DNA from: Lactuca virosa
Taxonomy: Eukaryota > Streptophyta > Magnoliopsida > Asterales > Asteraceae
Reading direction: 5' to 3'
NCBI GenBank assembly: GCA_928212115.1
Contig: CAKMRJ010003334.1
Location: forward strand, 39,720,902 to 39,784,901
DNA length: 64,000 nucleotides
A program made the position numbers and the translations under genes. Below the pieces are notes generated by a model. The model was not told the DNA's origin, did no database searches, and saw only the letters and a program-made list of their open reading frames with translations. Shown here piece after piece: positions 1 to 11,448 of this stretch (positions are counted from its first letter, which is position 1; every line of letters starts with the position of its first letter).

Positions 1-97
1 TTATTAAATAAACACACCCCCAACCCCACCATCTCACCTTACCTTACCTACCCCACCATTTTTCTCTATTTAAATAATAATCTTTTTAGGTAAGACA

Positions 98-160
98 GGG
101 AACAAGCGCGTAACAAAAACAAACAGTAGGGACCAAGCGCGTAACAAAAACAAACAGTAT
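98..160. repeat. 31-bp direct repeat, two copies
   Basis: Two adjacent copies of a unit containing AAGCGCGTAACAAAAACAAA are spaced 31 bp apart. Related shorter phrases (GGGACTAAGCGTG, GGGACCATTCGTG) follow to about 235. This is typical of non-coding plant TE ends, but I cannot assign a family. Confidence 0.7.
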
Positions 161-1790
161 GGACCTTCCGAGTTAAAAAAATAAGTTAGGGACTAAGCGT
201 GCAAATTACCCCAAACCATAGGGACCATTCGTGTAATTTACTTTTTTTTTTTTGTGTGTGTTTGTACGATTTGAAGTGACAACTATCATAAATAAAATAA
301 TTGATTGCCTCTTACATTTTTGACTTTACATCCATAAAAAGGAGACTTGTTAGTGCATGAACTTTTGGTTTGGCTGTCAAGAAAAGTTCAAAAAATTATG
401 ACAATCGTACTATAACTGGACCAATAAGTGCATGTTATTTACTTTTCTTTTTGAATGGCAATGATTTATTTTATTAAAATTAAATGCTCCAATGGAACTA
501 TTAGGCAAGTAGGTATGGGCCTAAAATGTCGTGGACCAGGCTCAGGTAGCCTCCCTCCACGAGGAACACCGTCTCATGACTACATGTCGTGGCAATTCAT
601 GGAAGATACAACGCATGGCAACAAGCCAAGGGAGAGAAAGAAAGATACATACGTACTTTGACTTTCAAACATCTGTCTATTTCCTCTGCCAATCATATTG
701 AATTTAGGCATGTCGAGAAAAACCGAAATCCATTCTACGCACCCGACCCGTTCCAAATTTGGGTAGAATGGGTCAGGTAGATCGGGTAACGGGTATGAAC
801 ATTCGGCTAATAGGTTAACCCGAGAATAGTATAGGTCGGGTTTAAGGTATGAATATTAATTTTCGGGTATACCCAATACCCGAATTCGTTTATTTAATAA
901 TACCCAATATACATGAGTCGGGAGGTAGGCATGCTTAAAAAAAACCTTCAGTTTCTTCTTATGATCGACGCAAAGCAAACATACGACGCAAACACACACT
1001 AAACCTCACAATCGCATCACTGATTCGCCTTTCGTTAAACCCTCATCGACTCCAGAAAAATTCTTCCGATCCTCAAAGACGCAATTCTCAGCCTCGATCT
1101 TCGTTATATGCTGAAAAGCCCCAGTCTCCTTGATCGATCAAAATCCCAAGTCCCCATACGTTCGACGGTTCGAGTATGCAATCACAATCACAGGTTAAAA
1201 ATTCTGCATCATCTTTGATTTCTTTGTTGTGCTGTTGTTAATCACATGTTAAAATATGTTGGTTTTGATTCACACTCTGTTTAGCTTAGGCATAACTCTG
1301 CAGAACTAATGAATGCTTACATAACATTGATTTCTGGAATTGAGTGTTTAGTTTGTTGAGTATCTAGTTTGTTGAAACTGTTTAGAAAAATCAAAAATAT
1401 AAGTTGATTTGTTGTAGAAAAATCAAAAATGTAGATGTTTGATGTATAAAGCTGAATCTGTTTGTACATTGATTTGCTGCAGAAAAATCAAAAATATATG
1501 TTCTGGAATTAAGTTGGAATCTGTTTTGCTTTCTGTTACAAGAAATAGAATGGAATTGAATTCCTTTGTATAGATGTTTGATGTATAAAGCTGTCAAATG
1601 ATTTAGAATTTAGATATTGACAATGACAAAAGTGTTATTTGTTGCTTTCTTGTTCATGAAAAGATTTTGAATTTGACATATTACATGTTTGTTTTTTTTA
1701 TAACTTTTTTTGTTGTTTTTTTATTGTCTGTTTTCTTTTTGTTAACTGTTTTTGGTTTATATTTTCTTAACTTTTTTTATATACTTTTAG
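161..1790. other. Non-coding region upstream of the hAT relic
   Basis: No credible gene is visible. Positions 735-905 are rich in GGGTCGGGT and TACCCGA phrases, as often seen near hAT termini. Positions 1382-1600 hold several imperfect copies of AGAAAAATCAAAAATRTA, and TGATGTATAAAGCTG occurs twice. About 950-1190 is C-rich and resembles a 5' untranslated leader, so 1190-1790 may be the first intron of the hAT gene. No terminal inverted repeat could be fixed. Confidence 0.4.
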
Positions 1791-2372
1791 ATGTCTGAAA
1801 CGAACGAGTATATTGAAGATGAGACGATTAACCTTGAAAGCCCAACCAATGATTCAGTTCCGGTAGTAAATGAGACACAACCAAAAAAGTACAAACCAAG
1901 ATCCAAAGTTTGGGATGAATTCGAAAGATTTACGGACAAAGAGGGTGTTGAAAGATCGAAATGTATGCATTGTGGTTTCGGGCGATACAAATGTGAAGGG
2001 AAAGGGTATGGTACCAAAAATCTTTTAACTCATTTAAACAAATGTGTGTCTTACTTGGCTATAGTAAATGTCGGTCAAACACAAATAGCTTTTTTGTGAT
2101 GAAAACAAATTAAACATCTTGGAAATTTGATTAAAAGAGAGTAGGAAGGCTTTGGCACACATGTTAGTAGTTGATGAACTTCCATTTAGTTTTGTGGAAG
2201 GTGCGGACTTTAAATATTACAATAGTGTTACTCAACCAATGTTTAAAATTCCATGTAGAAGTACAAGTACAACCGATACCTACCAATTGTTTCAAGAAGA
2301 AAAAGAAAAACTTCGAGGTTTTATTCAAAAAAAACGTTAGTAGGATTTGTTTGAACACCGATACTTGGACTT
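1791..2372 (+). pseudogene. hAT transposase, N-terminal part (BED zinc finger), broken
   Basis: The open frame starts at ATG 1791 with an acidic leader. It is followed by a BED-type zinc finger with a C-x2-C pair (KCMHC) and a distal H-x4-C (THLNKC), residues about 63-84. From about 2140 other frames continue with segments typical of plant RICESLEEPER/DAYSLEEPER-like hAT transposases (ALAHMLVVDELPFSFVE; then RICLNTDTWT at the break). At least one stop and one frameshift, the latter near the A-run at 2328-2335, separate them. The gene is cut at 2372 by gypsy-1, inside the DTWTS motif, and resumes at 15139. In an intact protein this region binds DNA and begins the RNase H-like catalytic domain. 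It is clearly non-functional here. Confidence 0.85.
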
Positions 2373-3308
2373 TGTCACACCCCCGAACCGAAGAGAACGG
2401 CGGAAACGTCTGGAGGCTTGTGTGACTTCATCTTGTAATATCATCACAGTGAATATAAATGAAACATGACAAACACCATCATCATACATTCAAAATACAA
2501 CCGTCATTGTTTACATCAAGTATTGTATTAAATATTACATGCCCAAATAGTTAATGTACGATGATACAAAAAAATGACAATTTCCACATGTTCCTGTCGA
2601 CCTTTCTGCTTAACGATTCCCTGATAATACAAGTTAATTTGAAAAAGTCAACACATATAATGTTGGTGAGTTCATAAGCACGTTTAAGTAAAATGTTTTG
2701 TATTACTTTGTAAACACCAGAAAATCCGATATTTTCTGAAAAACGGTTTGAAATGTTTGTGTCCGATCTTGTATTAAAGCATGTGTGTTAATGTTTGAAA
2801 ATGTACAAAGTGAATGATCCCATACAATCCGATATTGTCTGTTTATAAAACGTTGTGGTCTTAACACCCTAAGCCTGAGTACCAGTGCATGTATGTTACC
2901 GTGTTACCAAACTGTAAATATATTTCGTAAATTTTATAATGGAGTTAATTTCTCTATATGAGTCGTTATAACCATACTTGATAATGACTGATCCGCCTGT
3001 CATGACGTTTTTCAGACGCCGACTTGTTTAAGGTAAGGTTTGTCACCCTAGACAGGCCTAGTCTAACTGTAGCGAACAACTCGGGTGTGGGGTGTTACCC
3101 CCGTATAGATCTATACACAAACTCTCGAACTCCCTCCAGGAGACTCTGGTTATAACTATAGGCTACGGTTGTACACTCGATAGGTGTCAATCGAAATGTC
3201 TCACAAGATCCCTAAATGAATTTACACGAATATTGGATTGCACAGTGTATATTGTTTCTGTGTATGTTTTAAGTTTACGAAGCCCAATGAGTATGTATGT
3301 GAATGTAT

Positions 3309-3555
3309 GAGGCCCAAGAAGCATGTAAAAGGACAACTAAAGCCCACTAAACATGTGATATATTCCAGGCCCAATAAGCATGCAAAAGGACAACTAAGGC
3401 CCACTAAGCATGTAATGTATATTCCAGGCCCTATAAGCATGCAAAAGGACAACTAAGGCCCACTAAGCATGTAATGTATATTTCAGGCCCAATAAACATG
3501 CAAAAGGACAACTAAGGCTCACTAAGCATGTAATGTATATTCCAGACCCAATAAA
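3309..3555. repeat. About 60-bp tandem array inside the gypsy-1 LTR
   Basis: About four units carrying GGCCCACTAAGCATGTAATG and AAAAGGACAACTAAGG recur roughly every 60 bp. The same array is present in the other LTR at 12931-13175 with small unit differences. Confidence 0.8.
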
Positions 3556-4909
3556 AGTGAGTTTAACGTATTTGACTCGTTTGTTATTGTAATGTTCGTT
3601 CTTGTTCAATTGTTTTCCAAAATGACATAAAAAGGCCACTTTTGTAATATTGACATTTTTGGTCCATTAGACTAAAAATTTACATTTTAGGCATATTTTT
3701 GGTAAAATTGACTTTTTAGGTCCCTTAAGACCAAGAGTTTACATTTAAGGCTAGTTTCAAATAAAATAACATTTTTAACCAACTTTTGTGAAAAATATCA
3801 TTTTCAGCCCAAGTGTATGAAGTTTTACATTTTCAGCCCAAAAGCATAGAATTTGTCCTTTTTGGCCCAAGTTTGATAAAATTATCATTGTCAGCCCTTA
3901 TAACCGAAAAATAACATTTTTGGCTCAACTTTGTTAAAATGACACTCAAGCCCACAAATGTCCAAAAATTTACAAACTTAGCCCAAAAACCGTGAAAGCC
4001 CAATATGAGGCCCCATTGTGGAAAATTTACACTTTTAGCCCTTTTAAAAACACATAAATACTATACAGATTCATATTTTATCCAAAAATCCTTTTTTGGT
4101 CCTTAAGACCGTGAGTTATATATATAATAACTTCACTTTGATTATTTTTGTCATTTTTGGCTCTCTTATGCGATTTTTTAGTTTTAAACAACCTTGAAAT
4201 GTTTTAAACCTTTTCTTTGCATAATAAGTTGTATCAAGTATTATGTTCTACAAATATCATCATATTTTAGCATATTTTCGAGTTTGTGAAGTTTATAACA
4301 CATAATCACAACTTATATCATGAAAAACACACATAATCATGCATATACTCATAGATCTACACAAAACAACTTGTTATTCTCCCCCCAAAACATAGTAAAA
4401 AAAAACCGAAATAGGGGTATGAACTCACTTTGGGTTGATGGATTCGGTTTTTGGTGAAGAATGAGAGAGATTTCGGCCCTAGCAAGCTCCTTTGATGTGA
4501 TTTTCGAACTTAAGGAGTTCTAAGAAGCATGATCATGAAATAGAGTGTTAAGGAGTGAAGGATTATCATAAAATGAAGTTAATCATCATACTTAAAGAGT
4601 AGCTTACCCAAGAGTGATGATCTTTGATGAAAACTTTGGTGAAACACACTCTAGTTCATGAATTTTAGAAGAAAAAGGGTAGAATATTTCTTGGTGTTAT
4701 AGAGAGATATGAGAGGAATTGTTAGTGATTGTGAAGTGGAAAATGGGTGTGTTATGGGTGCTCTCGGCCGAGACTAGAAGAAGAGAAGAGGAGATGACTT
4801 AATTGGTTAATACATGAAGGTTTACTCCTAGAGATATATGGGTTAATTGCTTGGAAATCCATTAAACAATAATTAGGTGGCAACACCCTAATTATCCTCT
4901 TATTTTCCC

Positions 4910-4912
<3 letters not shown>

Positions 4913-4959
<47 letters not shown>
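4913..4959. repeat. (TA)n tract in gypsy-1 3' LTR
   Basis: A pure TA dinucleotide tract lies at the same LTR position as 14538-14580 in the other LTR. Read on the element's strand it sits downstream of the GGCCCA-rich block, where a TATA box would be expected. Confidence 0.9.
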
Positions 4960-4962
<3 letters not shown>

Positions 4963-5524
4963 AAACCGAGAATGAGAGGGGAGGGAAGGAAATAAAAGAT
5001 ATGTTGGGCTAGTTTTGATAATACTCGAAATTATATGGACCAATATGAAGGTTTTCGGCCCATTGGGCCCACATTAGGGTTTACGGCCCAAAATGATAAA
5101 GGAATTGGGTTTTTCGGCCCAATGAGGCCCAAGAAAATATTTATGGCCCATTATGATTCATGTAGACAAAGTGAGACATTTTAGGCCCAATATGGCCCAA
5201 AATGCTATGGTTTAATGCATGTTGGTCCAACTAGAGCCCAAATAGGGTTCCTTGGCCCAAAATAACCAAATTGAGATTTTACTGGCCCATTAGGCCCAAA
5301 AAGAGGATCCTGGTCCATTCTGAGTTTGAATCGGGACATTAGGGTTACAAACCCACAGTTAAATGTGTGAAATGTATTGAATTAGGTTTTAGACTAGTGA
5401 GTTTTGATTCAAATGATTGTTTTTGGAATGAGCATTTGTACATAACATCAACTTAGATTACAAGTTACACCAGAGTTGATTACACGAAGACAGAATTTCC
5501 TAGCCAAAAATGCTAGTTGTGACG

Positions 5525-5842
5525 GACTTCTACATAGCCATCAAGTTATATGTGTCTCGCCGCACACTTTATAGACAATGAATGAAAATTGAAAAAAAAG
5601 TGTTAGAGTTTTTGTCCTCAAGAGAGTCATCGTGGGGTTGATATTGGATTAGTGGTTGAGAAATGTTTAATATATTGGGGAATAAAAATGTTTTCACAAT
5701 TTCCGTTGACCACGCAAGTGCTAATGCGTGGCAATTGAGTTTTTAAAAAAATCTTTCAAAATTCCAACAAGTGTCTCTTAAATGGGAAATGGACACACAT
5801 GAGATGTGTTGCCCACATTTTAAACTTGGTGGTGCAAGATGG
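5525..5842 (+). repeat. Displaced copy of hAT host flank between 3' LTR and integrase
   Basis: These 318 bp are about 95% identical to 15139-15459, the host sequence right of gypsy-1. They begin with the same GACTT and include the hAT block TAHFIDNE (here AAHFIDNE) followed by KLKKK. The segment lies inside gypsy-1, where the integrase C-terminus and polypurine tract should be. The right-hand border is a GGAATT/GGTATT near-match, suggesting an end-joining event. Confidence 0.88.
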
Positions 5843-5866
5843 AATTGCAGAGGCTTTCGTCGTTTA

Positions 5867-6955
5867 TCAGCATAACTCTTTTTGTCGGTCTCGTGATGCT
5901 TGGAGTCGTGCCTTGATTTGAATTATATTCTCAGTCGTTTCCCGAATGATCTCGGGTCCCTTAAGAGTGCTATTTGGTGTTTGTCCCCTTGCCAACTGTG
6001 TGTCTCCCACCTCAGCCCAGCAAAGAGGCGACCTGCATCTACGACCATACAAAGCCTCAAAAGGAGCAACCTTAATGCTCGTGTGATAGCTGTTATTGTA
6101 CGAGAACTCAATCAAGGGCAAGTGGATATCCAATGCCCTTCCAAAATCAATCACACAGGCTCGGAGCATATCTTCAAGCGTTTGAATGGTTAGCTCGCTT
6201 TGTCCGTCAGTTTGATGGTGGTAGGCAGTGTTCATGTCTAGTTGTGTTCCCATAGCTTTCTGGAGAGACTGCCAAAATCGTGAAGTAAATCTACTATCTC
6301 GATCCGAGATAATAGATATCGGCACTCCATGGAGTTTCACAATTTCCTTTATATAGATTCGTGTTAACCTCTCCATTCTGTATGACTCCTTTATTGGCAG
6401 GAAATGGGCGGGTTTGGTTAACCTATCGACAATCACCCAGATAGCATCCAATCCGTCCGATGTATTAGGTAATTTGGTTATGAAATACATGGTAATCCTT
6501 TCCCATTTCCACTCGGGTATCACTGGCTGTTGTAACAACCCCGAGGGCTTCTGATATTCCACTTTCACTTTGGCACAAGTGAGACACTTTCCCATGTAAG
6601 TGGCGATTTCTGCTTTCATGTTTGGCCACCAATAATGTTGTTTAATGTCCAGGTACATCTTATCTGAACCCGGATGGACGGAGTTTCGTGTTTTGTGCGC
6701 TTGGTTCATGACTACATGACCCAAGAAGTTTACACTGCGAATCCAGAACTCGCATTTGGAGAGTTTTGCATATAGCTTTTCAGATCTTATAGTTTCCAAG
6801 ATTTGACGGAGGTGCTGACTGTGCTCCTCCTTACTTCGAGAGTATATGAGAATATCATCGATGAAAACGATTACAAAATTATCGAGGAATGGGCGGCAGA
6901 CCCGATTCATGAGGTTCATACATGCTGCGGGGGCATTTGACAGATCGAAGGGCAT
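5867..6955 (-). pseudogene. Gypsy-1 pol: reverse transcriptase palm fused to integrase, RNase H missing
   Basis: A 362-residue open frame. Residues 1-87 are the second half of the RT with catalytic FIDD (IVFIDDILIYS) and the FLGHVV motif. At about residue 88 the frame jumps directly to the integrase zinc-binding part (HPGSDKMYLDIKQHYWWPNM, then CLTCAKVK). The integrase core follows with ITMYFITKLP (first catalytic Asp replaced by Tyr), ISDRDSRFTSRF and the TDGQSE...E block. The RT thumb/connection and RNase H (several hundred residues) are absent, yet the join is in frame. Translation ends at a frameshift just after RDRQK, next to the displaced hAT flank. The full family protein would copy and integrate the element, but this one could not do so alone. 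Confidence 0.88.
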
Positions 6956-7033
6956 AACAACGAATTCATAATGGCCGTATCGAGTTCGGAAAGCAGTTTT
7001 TGGAATATCCTCTTCTCGGACTCGGAGCTGATG

Positions 7034-7462
7034 CTAACCGGATCTTAGATCTATTTTGGAGAAGTAACTAGCTCCTTGAAGCTGGTCAAATAGATCGTCA
7101 ATCTGAGGGATTGGATATTGATTTTTGACAGTGAGTTTGTTCAACTCCCGATAGTCGATGCACATTCTGAAGGATCCGTCCTTCTTCTTGACAAACAAGA
7201 CCGGAGCTCCCCAGGGTGAGAAGCTTGACCTGATGAATCCTTTGTTCAAAAGTTCGCTTAATTGACCGGATAACTTCTGCATTTCGGCGGGAGCTAACCT
7301 GTAGGGTGATTTGGCAATTGATGTGGCTCCCGATATTAGGTCGATTCGAAATTCAACTTGTCTTTCTGGGGGTATTCTCGGAAGATCTTCAGGAAATACG
7401 TCTGGGAAGTCGCATGCCACTGGGATGTCGTTAATGTTTACTTCCTCTTTGGCTTTATCCAC
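7034..7462 (-). pseudogene. Gypsy-1 reverse transcriptase, N-terminal half
   Basis: The frame includes the linker FPDVFPEDLPRIPPERQVEF and the RT fingers motifs SPWGAPVLFVKKKDGSFRMC, IDYRELNKLTVKNQYP and the first catalytic block YFSKIDLRSG. A stop follows directly where HQ is expected. The next segment (HQLRVREEDIPKTAFRTRYG) continues in another frame to 6955, so one frameshift separates this part from the FIDD half. The family enzyme makes cDNA in the cytoplasmic particle. This copy is dead. Confidence 0.9.
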
Positions 7463-7516
7463 AACATGAGCGAAGAAGGCATAGTTTTTCTTGTGCAGGC
7501 ACTTTTGTGCCTTGAT

Positions 7517-7900
7517 TCACGAGATAAAACGAAGATTGGCGCCAAGTTTATCATCATAGATTATTAGGGTTTCGTGATTGGGGAGGTGAAGGCGAACAGC
7601 CTTCTCGTGGCACATAATATCAGCACGGTGGGGGCTTAACCAATCCATGCCGATTATCACATCAAAATTCCTAATATTTACTGGCATCAAATAGATTTGA
7701 AATGAATGGTTGTTTAGTGTTAATGTGCACCCTACGTAAACATATTTGGTTGTTTCGGTTTTCCCATTAGCCATCTCCACCGTGAAGGCTTCGTTTAGCT
7801 TCTGGGGTTGTTGGTTTAGTAAGTGTTTGAATTTATTACTCAAGAAACTCCGCTCAGCTCCACTATCGAATAAAATGCATGCGTAAGTGTTGTTGAGGAG
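7517..7900 (-). pseudogene. Gypsy-1 aspartic protease
   Basis: Retropepsin-like domain. The catalytic motif FDSGAERSFLSNKF spans about 7885-7830 and the distal MDWLSPH motif lies further on at about 7645. The frame is open from 7843 to 7517, and the catalytic part is reached by extending the same frame upstream. The family enzyme cleaves the Gag-Pol precursor. It sits between the gag zinc knuckles and RT, the normal gypsy order. Confidence 0.85.
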
Positions 7901-7949
7901 AAACGTACCAGTAACAACCGTCGGGTCTTGAACTGCCTCTCCTTGGCCC

Positions 7950-9145
7950 AGAGTCAGGACTCTGCCTGATCCTCCTGCTCCTTGGTTGTTGGCTTTGGGT
8001 AAATTGCGTCCGAAATGGCCAGTTCCTCCACATCCATAACAAGTATGGCTGGCTCCGACGTTGTTTTGTTGTTGTTATTGTTGTTGTTTGGTTGTTGGTT
8101 CTGTGGAGGTTGAGATCTGCAGTATCGGGCGGTGTGCTCCTTGCGGTTGCAGTGGGTACACTGCATTTCCCTGCACTCTCCATGGTGGTGAAAGCTGCAT
8201 TTGATACACTTGGGTAAGGTTCCTAAGTATTGCCTGGTAGTGGTTTGTGTATTTGAGGCTGGAGCAGCTGGTGTAAGTTGAGCTGTAGCAGCGTGTACTG
8301 CTACGGTTTGTTGCTTTTGGAGTTTCCTTGGTTTTGTCGCCCCTTTCGCTTGTTGTCCCTATTTTTCTTGTTATTCCCTTCCTTCTTGGTCTCGGTCTCA
8401 TCGGTTTTAGCTCCTTTCTTGTTGCCATGGTCGTAGAGCTTCTGAGCTAATCTTTTTGCACTGTCAAAGGTTTCCGGATTCGCCGCAATCACATTTCCTT
8501 GAATCGGAGAAGTTAATCCCCAAATAAAACGCTCGATCTTCTTTCCTTTGGATGTGATCATCCCCGGGCACAGAAGGGCTAGTTCACTGAACCTTGAGAT
8601 GTAAGACTCAATATCCGAGTTCTGTACTGTGAGATTCCATAACTCCTGCTCCAATTTCTGTATCTCCCCTCGGGGACAATACTCCGCCATCAACATTTCT
8701 TTAAGCTCCTCCCATGGCATGACATTTTCCACATGGAGTGTCTTAGCTTCCACGTGACCATTCACCACGAAAGTGCTTGGTCGACAAATGTGCAAGATGC
8801 AAACTTTACCTTGCACTCTTCAGGGAATCCACAGATCTCAAATAACGATTCGATCTTCTCCATCCATCGCTTTAGACTTATCATGATTCTCGTTCCATTG
8901 AATGTTAGTGGTTTGGCATTTGAAAAGTCTTTGTAGGTACAGACCTTGGTAGGACCTTGGTTCATTCCTTGATTCGAGCTTCCAGTTCCCTGACTGTAAC
9001 CGCCACCATTGTTCCCAGTTTGAATATGTGCCAAGGCTGCTGTAACTACAGCCGAGACTGCTGCTTGGAAGGCAACAGAGTTCACTTCTGGCAGGGGTGG
9101 TGGTGGTGTCGTGTTGTTGTTTCTGCGATTCGGTATTTGAGGCAT
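7950..9145 (-). pseudogene. Gypsy-1 gag (capsid and zinc knuckles), frameshifted
   Basis: Starts at ATG 9145 with a Pro/Asn-rich leader, then WMEKIESLFEICGFPEECKV, typical of the plant gypsy gag domain. A stop at 8762 ends the first frame. A second frame (8816-8301) carries the capsid tail (EYISRF-type segment ESYISRFSELALLCPGM) and a Lys/Glu/Asn-rich basic tail. Zinc knuckles follow in further frames at about 8165-8120 (CTHCNRKEHTARYC) and 8045-8010 (CYGCGGTGHF). At least two frame changes are needed. Gag packages the element RNA into particles, but this copy is not translatable as one protein. Confidence 0.85.
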
Positions 9146-9517
9146 CTTATTTCATGGAACAGAAAGATGATGAGCACAGAGTAGTTTGTGGTTTCGAATT
9201 CCTTTGGCATATAGTGGTTTCGGTGGTTCGGTTGTGCATATAAGTGAATTCATACAATATCATAGAATAGGGAAAATAGAGCACATAGCAGATTACAACA
9301 TCACAAACAGAACATAGAGCCATTTCATTAATGACATATTTGTAGTACAGTGCTTTGAAAATTTGCCTTGGAAGGCGTACAGTACATAGAGACATATATG
9401 ATCCGACAGCATAACGGCTTTATGAGTAGTGTAGTCACTTAATAATAAAGTCGATAGTACATATAATAGCACATAAAAGGAGAAACATAACAGTAGTAAT
9501 GAGAGGTGGAGTGGGTC

Positions 9518-10030
9518 CTAATAGCGACGGGAAGTGTCTGCTGGTGCTGCTGATGAGGTAGATGCACCCTGGAGTCTGGCCAGATGATGCTCGGTGGCTC
9601 GAAGTCGGGCCTCCAACGCTGCGTGTCCCGCCTGATAATCCCTAACCACCTCATGAGTCATCCTTTCTGTGCGCTCAACCGCAGCTCTCATTGCAACCAT
9701 CTGAGCGGCGGTTGTCTGTACCTGCTCACCGATGTCACGCGTCCTCCTAACCATCACTGGCAGGGCTCGATCTACAGGTCTACCGTGACTCAGGTCGTAA
9801 TAGTCCCGGTTCATACAGAATGGGGGACGCACCCCCTGGTGGCGACTCTACCTCCAGATCTCGTGTGCCTATGGGGGCGTAGGGCCGTTGGGACCCATCC
9901 TGTGCAGGGGTACCCCTGGCCATGTATGGCGGATTAATGACTTCGGACTCCGCGTCCGAGTCATCTGCATTGCTACCATCAGCCTCCTCCTCATCCGAGT
10001 CCACCACCGGTTCTGCCGATCCTTCTTCAG
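9518..10030 (-). pseudogene. Gypsy-1 extra ORF upstream of gag, distal part (acidic then coiled coil)
   Basis: The first frame (10030-9780) is strongly acidic (VDSDEEEADGSNADDSDAES) and contains RGTPAQDGSQRPYAP. A one-base frame change near 9830, in a C/G run, leads to a second frame that ends at 9518. It has a likely coiled coil (TRDIGEQVQTTAAQMVAMRA, then VERTERMTHEVVRDYQAGHA). The ORF lies between the LTR/primer site and gag on the element's strand and continues upstream at 11449-11636, beyond S1. I do not recognise a named family. Extra ORFs next to gag occur in some plant gypsy lineages. No function is claimed. Confidence 0.6.
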
Positions 10031-10035
10031 GTTCT

Positions 10036-11443
10036 TGATATGTGCATATTTAGCTATATATTTTGTGTAGAATCTTAATACTTTTTGGCTATTTTATTTC
10101 AATAAATGAACAAAAGATACTTAATTATGTTTAATTTATATTTTCAGCCTAAAAGACATGCTCGGAAGCAAAAGGAAGCGGGAAATACAACAGGAAGCTC
10201 GAGAATTGAAGAAAGAAGAAAAAGAGTCAAAAACCTGAAGAACTCGGCGAGTTGGACGCCTACTCGACGAGTAGGCACGAACATTCGCGAAGCAATAAAA
10301 GTCCTTGCCGTACACGGGTTCTTAATGAGGGACTCGGCGAGTCGGTTACTGGACTCGGCGAGTCGCCCCTGTTTTCAGAAATCTATAAATAGGACATTAT
10401 AGCCCGAAACTAGAGGCTTCTCTGGAACCCTTGGGGATTAAATTGCGATTGAAGGTATTGTTGGAGCTCTGGAACTCGTGAATCGACTTTAGCATCCAAT
10501 TTTGAGGAGATCAAAAGGCACAATCTCATTTTCTTTTCTTTATCTAGTGTTCATACCATGTTTAGATCATTAGGTTCAATTTATGAGATGTTTTCTACTA
10601 TGAATATGAGCTAAAAACTCGTTTCTTCTATTTAGGGTAGACAACTTTATGACTATGGTTTGATTTTGTGGTTGGATTAATTTAATTTGGTGGATTTTGT
10701 TTGATTAAGCTTGTTAAAGATCCTCATGTGTTGCTAACAACTATTTTCTGTTAATTATCAAGTGTATTAAGTTGCATGGACATCTCTTGATTGCTTGTCT
10801 CATATAATTTATGTGAAAACATTGTTATATGCCTAGGAATAGTGAACATGAAACTAGGGGTTAATTAGAAAATAGGTAAATCAATGTGTGAGCTTGTATG
10901 ACGAACCATCATACAAGAAGTTAATTGAATTAGTAATTTGATTAGCTAACTACAAGTCTTACCAAACCCGAATCAATAAACTAAGAAACTCATTAGTTTA
11001 ACCAACTGGCCACTGTTTGAATTGATTTGCTTTCTAAGGATTATTAATAGTGAACATGAACCTAATCACATTAATCGGTAGCCAAAGATAAATTAATCCA
11101 TTGCACGTGCCATAAAATCAACCATAGGAATAAGTTAGTTGAACCTGAACAGAAGTCTCCTTTAATATTGAATTTAGTTGATTTTTATTTGTTTTAGCTG
11201 TTAATTGCTTTGTTTAAGTGTTAGATAAGTGCTTAAGTTTCTAGTCTTGCAAAACTAGATAAAACCTCTTTTCTTTTATTAATTGTTTTTTTTAGATAAT
11301 TTAGTAGTTAGTTTATTTACTGTTCCCTGTGTTCGATACCCTGCTTGCTTAATTATACCACCAATTGACAGGTACACTGCCTTTTGTGTGTCTAAATCAT
11401 ATTTAAAAAGTAGGACTAAAACTAGTGAAATAAACACACATCA
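10036..11443 (+). mobile_element. S1: solo LTR inserted in gypsy-1 extra ORF
   Basis: 1408 bp, starting TGATATGTGC and ending CACACATCA, with a perfect 5-bp target duplication GTTCT at 10031-10035 and 11444-11448. There is no internal domain, so it is a solo LTR left by LTR-LTR recombination. The + orientation is inferred from TATAAATA at 10384-10391 and from a CTGTGTTCGATACCC phrase near the 3' end that recalls the TCTGTGGATCGACCC phrase of S2. Removing it with one target duplication restores the reading frame of the interrupted acidic ORF, which confirms the insertion. Confidence 0.93.
10241..10364. repeat. Cluster of four palindromes (ACTCGRCGAGT) upstream of the S1 TATA box
   Basis: Odd-length palindromes with a single central base lie at 10241-10253, 10259-10275, 10331-10343 and 10352-10364, all containing ACTCG(G/A)CGAGT. 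The last ends 20 bp before TATAAATA. Confidence 0.85.
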
Positions 11444-11448
11444 GTTCT

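Larger units (their letters stand above)
2373..5524 (-). repeat. Gypsy-1 3' LTR (left copy)
   Basis: A 3152-bp LTR that is collinear with 11993-15138 (3146 bp). It starts TGTCACACCCCC on + and ends GTTGTGACG, where the expected terminal A is mutated. It contains a tandem array near 3.3-3.55 kb, an ATTTTNGGCCC-like array at 3.63-4.05 kb, a (TA)n tract at 4.9 kb and a GGCCCA-rich block at 5.03-5.33 kb. Confidence 0.92.

Noticed and set aside
455..780. Two overlapping 60-70-codon frames near the left edge
   Set aside because: No motif, no supporting context, and they overlap in different frames.
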